Shown piece after piece: positions 52,349-60,369 of a stretch of 64,000 bases of DNA. The notes under the pieces were generated by a model. That model had not been told where the DNA came from. It saw nothing but the letters and a program-made list of their open reading frames with translations, and ran no database searches. How positions within the stretch are numbered: position 1 is the first letter of the stretch; every line of letters starts with the position of its first letter. This DNA comes from Chitinophagaceae bacterium (lineage in GTDB: Bacteria; Bacteroidota; Bacteroidia; Chitinophagales; Chitinophagaceae): assembly GCA_004173235.1 (NCBI GenBank), contig SEAC01000003.1, positions 1-64,000 on the forward strand, read 5' to 3'. Both the position numbers and the translations under genes were made by a program.

Positions 52349-52567
52349 TTATAAGGTAATTAACTCAGCAATGGCACTGTGTGGAATGACTTCCAATAGT
52401 GCCGGGTCGTTTGTTTTGCGATATTCAGCATTGTTGCGATCGGGAATAAAGTGCCACGCTGTAATTCCGGCTCCGTCATCAACCGGTGCTATGAGGGAAC
52501 CTACTTTGATTGATTTATCTTTCAAATAAACAGTGACAATTCTATTAAAGTAGGTTAACAGGATCAT
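52349..52567 (-). CDS. Small hypothetical protein within the hip locus
   Basis: This 72-residue protein (MILLTYFNRIVTVYLKDKSI) is beta-rich, with VGSLIAPVDDG and EVIPHSAIAELITL, and resembles a small SH3- or Sm-like barrel. I know no family name. A GTG at 52594 would begin 3 bases after the hipB stop and add nine residues. Its stop lies 1 base from the hipA remnant start. Tight spacing indicates it is a regular member of this toxin-antitoxin operon. Confidence 0.6.
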   Translation of the reverse strand: MILLTYFNRIVTVYLKDKSIKVGSLIAPVDDGAGITAWHFIPDRNNAEYRKTNDPALLEVIPHSAIAELITL

Positions 52568-52597
52568 ATAAGGATCTAACGCCTTAGACGGCACAGC

Positions 52598-52783
52598 TCA
52601 AGCTACGCAACCGAACATTTCCAAAACCTGATTAACCTTATCGAGGCGCAATGTTGTTTTTCCTTGTTCCAGTTCACGGATGAATCGTAGCCCTACTCCG
52701 GCCTTTTGAGCCAGTTCTTCTTGAGTCAGTCCGCTCTTCGACCGCTCATACTTAACGAAGTTGCTTAAACGATGTCTTTCCAT
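52598..52783 (-). CDS. hipB: HipB-like XRE family antitoxin/repressor
   Basis: This 61-residue protein is a single helix-turn-helix: SKSGLTQEELAQKAGVGLRF, then IRELEQGKTTLRLDKVNQVL. It should bind the palindromic operators just upstream and repress its own operon. The gene appears intact although its toxin is deleted. No C-terminal tail for toxin contact remains beyond the HTH. Confidence 0.85.
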   Translation of the reverse strand: MERHRLSNFVKYERSKSGLTQEELAQKAGVGLRFIRELEQGKTTLRLDKVNQVLEMFGCVA

Positions 52784-52786
52784 TTT

Positions 52787-52924
52787 TATAACCCTTCGGG
52801 TATATATTTTATCAAATTACGAATAAGACACCTTTTAGGGTGCTAAAATGTCGAATTGTTAATTTTGATACCCCTTCGGTTATAAAAGCATGAAATAAGT
52901 CAGTATTTAGCTCAATCGGGTATA
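52787..52924. promoter_or_regulatory. hip operator array (two palindromes and one half-site)
   Basis: O1 is TATAACCCTTCGGGTATA (52787-52804), 3 bases before the hipB start codon. O2 is TACCCCTTCGGTTATA (52869-52884), the same palindrome on the other strand. A third half-site GGGTATA is at 52918-52924. The layout resembles HipB operators (TATCC-N8-GGATA in E. coli) and suggests cooperative autoregulation. The AT-rich stretch between O1 and O2 should contain the promoter. Confidence 0.65.
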
Positions 52925-52951
52925 AAAAAACCCCTCGTTCGAGGGGCTTTT
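52924..52951. terminator. Bidirectional terminator
   Basis: CCCCTCG (52931-52937) pairs with CGAGGGG (52940-52946) across TT. The stem is preceded by AAAAAAA and followed by CTTTTC, so it works best on the minus strand, where it should end the ECF sigma factor transcript before the hip operators. Confidence 0.75.
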
Positions 52952-52960
52952 CAATTAGGC

Positions 52961-53027
52961 GCCATTCCGCAACAACTTTCCGCGGGCAAGCATCTGAAAA
53001 AGAATGCGGTCAGAGCTTCGGAATGGC
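52961..53027. other. Possible structured RNA element
   Basis: GCCATTCCG (52961-52969) pairs perfectly with CGGAATGGC (53019-53027). Inside, AAGCATCTGA (52988-52997) pairs with TCAGAGCTT (53010-53018) with one bulge, stacking directly on the outer stem. The left bulge holds CCGC and the apical loop GCGG, which could form a pseudoknot. On the minus strand it lies in the 3' region of the ECF sigma gene, upstream of the terminator. Confidence 0.35.
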
Positions 53028-53112
53028 AAAGACTTGAGCAGTGAGCCGTGAAACGTGAGCCCTCTTTATCCGACCAGCTCACGGTTGACGGCTGACAGCT
53101 GACGATTCACGC

Positions 53113-53694
53113 TCACAATGCAATCTGCTTCTGCACCATAAGCTTGCGCAAGTTAATGAGTCCGTAACGCATTCTTCCCAGCGCAGTGTTAATACTACAA
53201 CCGGTGATCGATGCGATCTCTTTGAAGCTCATATCGCCGTAATGACGGAGAATGATCACCTCGCGCTGGTCCTCGGGTAGCTGGTCGAGCATCAGGCGCA
53301 CGCGGTGGTGGCTCTGGCTGCGAATCAGCACATCCTCGGCGGATGGCTCGGTGAAATTGAGCACCTCGAAGATGTCCTGGTCATCGCCGGTCTTGATGAT
53401 CGGAGTGCGCTTCACCTTGCGGAAGTGATCCACGCAAAGGTTGTGCGCGATCCGCATCGCCCACGGAAGGAACTTGCCCTCGTCGGTATAGCGGCCGCTG
53501 CGCACGGTGTCGATGATGCGGATGAAGACATCCTGGAAGATGTCTTCGGCAAGGTATTTATCCTTCACCAGAAAGTGAATGGATGTATAAAGCTTGTCCT
53601 TGTGACGCAATACAAGCGTTTCAAGGGCGTTTACATTGCCGGAAATAAATAGCGTGATCAGTTCCTGATCGGACAGTTTGGAAAGCGTGGACAT
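53113..53694 (-). CDS. ECF-type RNA polymerase sigma factor
   Basis: This 193-residue factor has region 2 (about 10-85; ALETLVLRHKDKLYTSIHFL, DIFQDVFIRIIDTV, PWAMRIAHNLCVDHFRK) and region 4 (about 130-185; LPEDQREVIILRHYGDMSFK, SINTALGRMRYGLINLRK). No anti-sigma factor gene is adjacent. Bacteroidota carry several similar orphan ECF factors of about this length. It is divergent from uvrA. Confidence 0.93.
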   Translation of the reverse strand: MSTLSKLSDQELITLFISGNVNALETLVLRHKDKLYTSIHFLVKDKYLAEDIFQDVFIRIIDTVRSGRYTDEGKFLPWAMRIAHNLCVDHFRKVKRTPIIKTGDDQDIFEVLNFTEPSAEDVLIRSQSHHRVRLMLDQLPEDQREVIILRHYGDMSFKEIASITGCSINTALGRMRYGLINLRKLMVQKQIAL

Positions 53695-53907
53695 ACACTT
53701 CTACGGCTAGGTTATCGAATAAGTTCTTTGGACGGAGTAGAAGTGTGAGCGATAGGCGCGACGATTTGGAGGTTTGAGGATTCCGGTACTAAAATAGAGA
53801 GATAATTGAAACAAACAACAGCAGGGCTAACTTAAGATGCCCCGTTTTTGTAAATAAAGTGTTAAGGATTCTCTTGCTAAAAGGATTAGTAACGCCTGGT
53901 AAAGGTT

Positions 53908-53915
53908 TACCTTTG
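53908..53915 (+). promoter_or_regulatory. Bacteroidota -7 box upstream of uvrA
   Basis: TACCTTTG matches TAnnTTTG and ends 13 bases before the uvrA ATG at 53929. Confidence 0.6.
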
Positions 53916-53928
53916 CCGCACCTCTTTT

Positions 53929-56787
53929 ATGAAACAGGCAAGCGCACGTAAAACGAAAACACCCGCGCCGGCACCCGCTGCCGACGCCATCTATATCAAA
54001 GGCGCCCGCGTTCACAACCTCCAGAACGTGGATGTCGCTTTTCCCCGCAACAAGCTGATCGTCGTAACCGGCGTTTCGGGTTCGGGAAAATCATCGCTCA
54101 CCATCGATACGTTGTACGCCGAAGGGCAACGCCGCTACGCCGAAAGTCTCTCGGCCTATGTGCGGCAGTTTCTCAACCGCATGGACAAGCCCGATGTGGA
54201 CTACATCCGCGGCCTGGCACCGGCCATCGCCATCGAGCAAAAGGTGATCACGCGCACACCGCGGTCTACCGTGGGTTCGATGACCGAGATCTACGATTAC
54301 CTCCGTCTCCTGTTCGCCCGCATCGGGCACACGATCTCTCCGGTTTCGGGCCGCGAGGTGCGCAAAGACGATGTGAACGACGTGCTCGACGCCATCCGCG
54401 TGCAGCCCGAAGACAGCAAGCTGTTCATCCTTACCGCCTTTCGCCTGCACCGCAACCGCGACGAGCGCGAAGAGCTCGCCATCCTCCTGCAAAAAGGCTT
54501 TACGCGCCTCTACGTTTCGGCACTTTCGCACACACAGAAAGAAAATCCGGTAGACAGTAGTTCTACGGTGCACATCGAAGACCTGCTGCAGGACAGCGCG
54601 CTTTTTGCGACGACGTTCCAACATCCCGAGAACGTGTTCGTACTCATCGACCGCTTCGTGGCGCGCACGCTCGATGAAGATGACGTGCACCGCCTCGGCG
54701 ATTCGATCGGCACTGCATTTTACGAAGGCGAAGGCGACGTATACCTGGAGGTTGATGGAAAGAAGCTGCTCAACTTCAACAACCGCTTTGAGCTGGATGG
54801 CATCCAGTTCGAGGAGCCGCAGCCCAACCTCTTTTCGTTCAACAACCCGCTCGGCGCCTGCCCCGTTTGCGAAGGTTTTGCAGCCGTGCTCGGCATCGAC
54901 GAAGACCTGGTGATCCCCAACAAGCTGCTGTCGGTATACGAAGGAGCGATCGCTCCCTGGAAGGGTGAGAAGCTCGGTCAGTGGCGCGAGAACTTCGTGC
55001 GTAGTGCGCGCCGAAACAATTTCCCGGTGCATACGCCCATCGCGGATCTCACGAAGGAGCAATACGAACTGCTGTGGAAGGGCAATGCGTTCACCGAAGG
55101 CATCGACGACTTCTTCAAGGAAGTAGAACAGAATTTATACAAGGTGCAATACCGCGTGTTGCTCAGCCGCTATCGTGGAAGAACGAAATGCCACGAGTGC
55201 GGAGGGTACCGGTTGCGCAAAGAAGCGCTTTACGTAAAAATACAAGGCAAGCATATCGGTGAGCTTAGCGAGCTGCCCGTGCGCGACCTGAAAACCTGGC
55301 TCGATGCTGCCCTTCCGCAACTTTCTGAATTTGAAAAAACGGTAGCGAAGCGCATCACCATCGAGATCACGCACCGCGTGGATACGTTGCTGAAAGTGGG
55401 CCTCGGCTACCTCACGCTCAACCGGCTCGCCAATACCTTGTCGGGTGGCGAGTCGCAGCGCATACAGCTTACGCGTTCGCTCGGTTCCAACCTTACCAAC
55501 TCGCTCTACATCCTCGACGAGCCTTCGATTGGGCTGCACCCGCGCGATACCGAAAACCTCATTAAAGTTTTGAAAGAACTCCGCGACCTTGGGAACACCG
55601 TGGTGGTTGTGGAGCACGACGAGATGATGATGCGCGAGGCCGATCACATCATCGACATGGGCCCGCTGGCATCGCACCTTGGTGGCAAGGTGGTGGCTGA
55701 AGGCGCTTACGACGCCATCGTTGCCAACCCCGAAAGCCTTACGGGACAATACCTGAGCGGCGTGCAAACCATTGATGCGCCGCAGCAGGTGCGCAAATGG
55801 AAATATTCGGTGAAGGTGGAAGGCGCAAGACAGCACAACCTGCGCAACGTGACGGTAGAATTTCCGCTCGACGTGCTCACCGTTGTGAGTGGCGTGAGCG
55901 GTTCGGGCAAGACCACGCTCATCAAACACATATTATATCCTGCCCTGCAAAAACTGAAAGGCGAGCCCGGCGAGAAGGTGGGTCTGTTCAAAGGCATCAC
56001 CGGCGACATCGAGCGCATCACCGCAGTGGAGATGATCGACCAGAACCCGATCGGCAAAAGCTCGCGCTCCAACCCCGTCACCTACATACAGGCATGGAAC
56101 GGCGTGCGCGATCTGTACGCAAGCCAGGGACTTTCTAAGATCCGCGGCTTCCAGGCAAAACACTTTTCATTCAACGTGGACGGCGGCCGTTGCGACGCCT
56201 GCAAGGGCGAAGGCGAGAAGGTGGTGGAGATGCAATTCCTCGCCGATGTGCACCTCACCTGCGAAGTGTGTGGTGGTAAGAAGTTCAAGGAGGAAGTGCT
56301 CGAAGTGCAGTATAAAGGCAAGAGTGTTTATGATGTGCTCGAAATGAGCGTGGACGAAGCGGTCGAATTTTTCCAGGAGGAGAAAAGCATCGTTGGTGCC
56401 ATTCGTCCGCTGAGCGAAGTGGGACTCGGCTACGTGAAGCTTGGGCAGTCGTCGGATACGCTTTCGGGTGGCGAGGCGCAGCGGGTGAAGCTTGCTTCGT
56501 TCCTGGGCAAGGGCCGCGCCGCGGGCCACATCCTTTTCATTTTCGATGAGCCAACCACGGGCCTTCATTTTCACGATATCAAAAAGCTGTTGGCCTCATT
56601 CAATGCGCTCATCACGCAGGGCCACAGCATTCTCGTTATCGAACACAACACCGATGTGATCCGTTGCGCCGACTGGGTGATCGACCTTGGCCCCGAGGCC
56701 GGCGATGCCGGTGGCAACCTCGTTTACGCGGGCAAGCCCGAGGGGCTGCGCAATGTGAAGGAGTCGTATACGGGGAAGTTTATTTAG
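53929..56787 (+). CDS. uvrA: Excinuclease ABC subunit A
   Basis: This 952-residue DNA-damage recognition ATPase of nucleotide excision repair has two ABC modules. Walker A motifs are [10 protein letters not shown] (near 48) and [10 protein letters not shown] (near 655); signature loops are [11 protein letters not shown] and [11 protein letters not shown]; Walker B stretches are [15 protein letters not shown] and [14 protein letters not shown]. Zinc-binding cysteine pairs are CPVC...CHEC and CDAC...CEVC. An Ala/Pro-rich N-terminal extension of about 20 residues precedes the first domain. It is complete. No uvrB or uvrC lies in the window. Confidence 0.97.
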   Translation: MKQASARKTKTPAPAPAADAIYIKGARVHNLQNVDVAFPRNKLIVVTGVSGSGKSSLTIDTLYAEGQRRYAESLSAYVRQFLNRMDKPDVDYIRGLAPAIAIEQKVITRTPRSTVGSMTEIYDYLRLLFARIGHTISPVSGREVRKDDVNDVLDAIRVQPEDSKLFILTAFRLHRNRDEREELAILLQKGFTRLYVSALSHTQKENPVDSSSTVHIEDLLQDSALFATTFQHPENVFVLIDRFVARTLDEDDVHRLGDSIGTAFYEGEGDVYLEVDGKKLLNFNNRFELDGIQFEEPQPNLFSFNNPLGACPVCEGFAAVLGIDEDLVIPNKLLSVYEGAIAPWKGEKLGQWRENFVRSARRNNFPVHTPIADLTKEQYELLWKGNAFTEGIDDFFKEVEQNLYKVQYRVLLSRYRGRTKCHECGGYRLRKEALYVKIQGKHIGELSELPVRDLKTWLDAALPQLSEFEKTVAKRITIEITHRVDTLLKVGLGYLTLNRLANTLSGGESQRIQLTRSLGSNLTNSLYILDEPSIGLHPRDTENLIKVLKELRDLGNTVVVVEHDEMMMREADHIIDMGPLASHLGGKVVAEGAYDAIVANPESLTGQYLSGVQTIDAPQQVRKWKYSVKVEGARQHNLRNVTVEFPLDVLTVVSGVSGSGKTTLIKHILYPALQKLKGEPGEKVGLFKGITGDIERITAVEMIDQNPIGKSSRSNPVTYIQAWNGVRDLYASQGLSKIRGFQAKHFSFNVDGGRCDACKGEGEKVVEMQFLADVHLTCEVCGGKKFKEEVLEVQYKGKSVYDVLEMSVDEAVEFFQEEKSIVGAIRPLSEVGLGYVKLGQSSDTLSGGEAQRVKLASFLGKGRAAGHILFIFDEPTTGLHFHDIKKLLASFNALITQGHSILVIEHNTDVIRCADWVIDLGPEAGDAGGNLVYAGKPEGLRNVKESYTGKFI

Positions 56788-56815
56788 GAAGGTTCTGGAG
56801 GGTTCCGGAAGGTTT
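56788..56815 (+). repeat. 10/11-bp degenerate tandem repeats after uvrA
   Basis: GAAGGTTCTGGAGGGTTCCG followed by GAAGGTTTTTGG, the same family as at 7415, 30806 and 63855. The rest of the gap to 57163 holds a GTTGGTTGGTTCATTGGTTC low-complexity stretch and the leader of the next gene, and I see no gene in it. Confidence 0.6.
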
Positions 56816-57163
56816 TTGGCTGTATGTTTTTCCCACCATTTTCCGGCGGGAATATTCCCATAATATTCTGTGCATTTCCTATTGTTTCGGCCCTGCCGGC
56901 GGGTGCACCTTTGAGCTGTTGGTTGGTTCATTGGTTCGATACAGTTATGGTTTGTTTTCGTTTTTTATGAAGAGGAACGGGGGCTGTTTCCACGGCTCCC
57001 TTTTTCCGCTTTTTGCCGCGCCGCCACTCTGTTTCATCGAACGAAGAACCGCCACACCCAGTAATGCGCTATCATTGGTAGTCCGCGGCGCCCGCGTGCC
57101 GCTTCGCAATCCATTATCCCTTGACGCAACCGGTTTTCCCCGATCAACAAAAACTTACGGTTT

Positions 57164-59860
57164 ATGCGTTTCCCTTCTGCGCGCACCCTTCGCGTTCTGG
57201 CCCTGTTCGTTTTCTTGTGTGCAACACTGGGCGTTGCTGCCATGCCGGTAGCACCTGCACCAGCCACCGGCGTTACCCTTGCGGGGCGCAGCAGTAGCAG
57301 CATCACGCTGAGCTGGACATCCGGCTCGGGCGCACGCCGCATCGTAGTGGCGCGGCTAACGGCCACGGCCAACGCGGTGCCCGTCAATGGCACGGAGTAC
57401 ACGCCCGTAAGCAACAGCTTTTCCGACGGCGGCAACCCCGTCACCGGTAGTGGCAACGTAGTTGTATATAACGGCACCGGCAGCGGCACCACCATTACCG
57501 GGCTTGCTGCGCTCACCGCCTATTCGTTTTTCGTTTATGAATACAATGGCAGCGGCGCCGGCACGGAATACAGCAGCGCGGCAAGCCTGACCAATCAAAC
57601 CACCCTGGCCGCCCCGCCTTCCGGGCAGATAGCAAGCGCTTCCTTTACGTTCGGCGGCATTCAGTCGTCCAACGTCGTGAAGCTCGATTACCCGGCAGCC
57701 ACATCGGTGGGTGGTTCGGGCTACCTGCTTTTGTATAAGGAAGGCTCGGGTCAAAGCCTGGCTGGCGGCGACCTCCCGGTAGATGGCACGACCTACACAG
57801 CAGGCGGCACCATCGGCACTGCGACCATCGCGGCAGTGGTTACCAGCAGTGTGCAAACGGCTTCCAACATTTCGGGCCTTACGGGCAGCAAGCACTTTAC
57901 GTTTTTTATTGTTCCCTTTGCCGGCTCCAACTCGGGTGGCACCAACTCTTTCAACACTTCAGGAACGATCGGGAGCCGCTATGTGCCCAGCTTTGCGGGC
58001 ACGGCAGCCAGCAACGGCGGCGAAGCGGCCAGCCTGTCGTCGCTTGTGAATACCACTACCATTTCCGATGTGAGCCAGGGCTACCAGGTGTGGCAATTCA
58101 CCCTTTCGGAAAGCGACGATGATGCGTTGCCTTCGATCGTAAAAAGCCTCACCATTTCTGCTTCTGCCAACAGCCAGATGGCCTTCGCGGCGTCCATTCA
58201 ATCGGCCGCGCTTTTCAATGGCAGCACCCTGCTGGCCAATGCCACCGTGGGCACCAACCTGCCCTTCACCGGGCTGAACATTGTCATTCCCGATAATGGA
58301 AGCGTGACGCTCTCGCTGCGGATATCGCTGCAGGCCAACGTCAACGGCGGCGCAAGCACGGGTGCCAACAAAGACGGTGACCGCCTGGCGTTCCAATTGA
58401 GTAATGCGAATGTGTCGGCCGATGTGGCCGCGAATTCATCGCAGTTTGCTTCCTTCGCACCCATTATTTCTGCCGCTTCCGGACTCAACATTTACACCGT
58501 AGCGGGTACCGCGCTGCACTTTGCGCAGGTGCCGCCCGCGAGCGTGGATCCGTATGTCATGCTCACCCCCGTCGTAACCGTAGACCTGGTGGATGCCGGC
58601 GGCAACAGGGACGCCGATTACAATACTTCGGTAAGCATCAGCGGTGGCCTGGGTCTTGCGGGCACACTCACGCGCACGCCCTCGGCGGGGCTCGCCACTT
58701 TCACGGGACTTTATTTTACTACGCCGGGAACGACGCAACTCGCGGCTACCAGCGGCGCCTTCAGCGCGAACAGCGCCACGGTGACGGTCAACAATGTGCA
58801 GAACGCGGGCGTGTACGCCTTCAACGGCACCTCCTGCAATGCGGGCACGCTCACGGTGACGGGCGCGGCTACGGGCTTCACCTATGGAAGCGTCAGCTAC
58901 ACGGGCCTCACCTGCAATGCCAACGGCAACAGCGGCGGCGTGCAGGCCTTGAGCGTTTCCACCACGTGGCCGGCATCCTTTGATGGTACGAAATTCATTG
59001 AGTTTACCGTTACGCCTTCGGCCAACTGGCGCATCAATCCAACCGCACTGGCATTCGAGATATACCGCTCTGCCAACGGTGCCACCAACTATGCCATTCG
59101 CAGCAGCGTGGATGCGTTTGCTGCCAACCTGGGCACCGGCACCACCACTACCACCGCTACGGCTACCACCCTTTCGCTGCCGGCATCGCTGCTCGGGCGC
59201 GCGGGGGCAACCACCTTTCGTATTTATGGCTGGGGCGGCACTTCCGGCGACCTGCGGCTCGACAACCTGATGCTTCGCGGCTATGCGGGCACGCCGCTAC
59301 CGGTTACGCTGCTGCGCTTCGGTGGCAGGAAGGTATCGGCAGGCAACGAGTTGAATTGGGCAACCGCAAGCGAGCAGGGAAGCCGCGGCTTTGCGGTGGA
59401 GCGATCTGCCGACGGACTGAGGTTTACAGAAATAGCCTTCGTGCCGGGAGCACCCAACGGTTCGAGCAATGCAGAGCGCACGTATCGCTTTGTAGATGCG
59501 GGAGCAGCAATCGGTTCCTGCTACTACCGCCTCCGCCAGGCGGACCTCGATGGCCGCTTTTCGTTCAGCCCCGTGGTACGCATCGGCGCCAAAGGCGGCG
59601 GCCTTGCCATCAATGGCATTTACCCCAATCCCTCGGGCGGAGCGGTGGTTGTGCAGCTGCAGGCACCCCGCAACGACGGTCCGGTTGCCCTCCACATCTG
59701 CGATGCTACCGGACGGATCCTGCGCAGCCGCGTGCTGCAGCTGGACGCCGGCTCGGTTGCCGCTATTCGTCTGGAGCTCGATGGACTCTCCGGCGGCGTC
59801 TATTACCTCAAGGTCGTTTCCGAAGGCGAGCAGGCGGTGCTGCCGCTGTTGCGCCGGTAG
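57164..59860 (+). CDS. Secreted fibronectin-type protein with T9SS type A sorting domain
   Basis: This 898-residue protein has a signal peptide (about 1-26, ending LGVAA). A fibronectin type III-like domain follows (about 30-145; ATGVTLAGRSSSSITLSWTS, GLAALTAYSFFVYEYNG), then long Thr/Ser/Gly-rich beta domains (150-690). The LPVTLLRFGGRK...ELNWATASE...GFAVERS block is at about 710-800. The sorting domain starts with INGIYPNPSGG near 822 and ends SGGVYYLKVVSEG. It shares its C-terminal 190-residue architecture with the protein at 306. Predicted location is the cell surface; function is unknown. Confidence 0.87.
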   Translation: MRFPSARTLRVLALFVFLCATLGVAAMPVAPAPATGVTLAGRSSSSITLSWTSGSGARRIVVARLTATANAVPVNGTEYTPVSNSFSDGGNPVTGSGNVVVYNGTGSGTTITGLAALTAYSFFVYEYNGSGAGTEYSSAASLTNQTTLAAPPSGQIASASFTFGGIQSSNVVKLDYPAATSVGGSGYLLLYKEGSGQSLAGGDLPVDGTTYTAGGTIGTATIAAVVTSSVQTASNISGLTGSKHFTFFIVPFAGSNSGGTNSFNTSGTIGSRYVPSFAGTAASNGGEAASLSSLVNTTTISDVSQGYQVWQFTLSESDDDALPSIVKSLTISASANSQMAFAASIQSAALFNGSTLLANATVGTNLPFTGLNIVIPDNGSVTLSLRISLQANVNGGASTGANKDGDRLAFQLSNANVSADVAANSSQFASFAPIISAASGLNIYTVAGTALHFAQVPPASVDPYVMLTPVVTVDLVDAGGNRDADYNTSVSISGGLGLAGTLTRTPSAGLATFTGLYFTTPGTTQLAATSGAFSANSATVTVNNVQNAGVYAFNGTSCNAGTLTVTGAATGFTYGSVSYTGLTCNANGNSGGVQALSVSTTWPASFDGTKFIEFTVTPSANWRINPTALAFEIYRSANGATNYAIRSSVDAFAANLGTGTTTTTATATTLSLPASLLGRAGATTFRIYGWGGTSGDLRLDNLMLRGYAGTPLPVTLLRFGGRKVSAGNELNWATASEQGSRGFAVERSADGLRFTEIAFVPGAPNGSSNAERTYRFVDAGAAIGSCYYRLRQADLDGRFSFSPVVRIGAKGGGLAINGIYPNPSGGAVVVQLQAPRNDGPVALHICDATGRILRSRVLQLDAGSVAAIRLELDGLSGGVYYLKVVSEGEQAVLPLLRR

Positions 59861-59861
59861 A

Positions 59862-60140
59862 TCAACCGAAAGCCATGATGCCGAGCGCCCAGCAGAAAAG
59901 ACTTGTGGGGATGAGCGCGGCCACGAACATCCAGCGCAGGAGGAGCTGACCGCGGGGCAAGAGGTCGTGCTGGATGGCGAGTGCGAAAACCGCCAGCGAG
60001 TAGGCCGATCCGTAGGCCCAGAACCCGATGGCATACCAGAGGTATTTGTCGCAATCGTAAATAATGCCCGACAGCGCAAAGATGCCGAAGAGGATCAGGC
60101 AGAAAACGATCATCACAAGCGTAACATTCCGGAGGCGCAT
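59862..60140 (-). CDS. Small membrane protein
   Basis: This 92-residue protein has three predicted helices (about 7-27, 35-56 and 70-90; VTLVMIVFCLILFGIFALSG, WMFVAALIPTSLFCWALGI). It has no recognised family. Its stop is within 2 bases of the stop of the convergent T9SS cargo gene, with no room for a terminator between. Confidence 0.68.
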   Translation of the reverse strand: MRLRNVTLVMIVFCLILFGIFALSGIIYDCDKYLWYAIGFWAYGSAYSLAVFALAIQHDLLPRGQLLLRWMFVAALIPTSLFCWALGIMAFG

Positions 60141-60369
60141 GACACCAAGATAGAAAGCCCTGCCGGGGGCTCAATGGGAAAAACAACAGGATTTTCTGTT
60201 TTTTTCCCGGGGCCCCTTCTTTAACGGCTACAATCTTTAGCAAAGCCCTTCCCGATCCGTAAATTTGCCCTCCAAACTTCAGCGCTGATCTCTGGTGCAG
60301 CAAGTCTGATCGGCGGGTCGGTGACGCGCTTGCTTCAGGCATCAGGGATCAGACATCATACATTTTTCT

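Noticed and set aside
52961-53027. tRNA-like gene
   Set aside because: There is no cloverleaf, no T-loop consensus (GTTCRANNC) and no acceptor/anticodon geometry, only two stacked stems.
53695-53928. Additional small gene between the ECF sigma factor and uvrA
   Set aside because: Only short frames without start or codon bias; the region is best read as divergent promoters.
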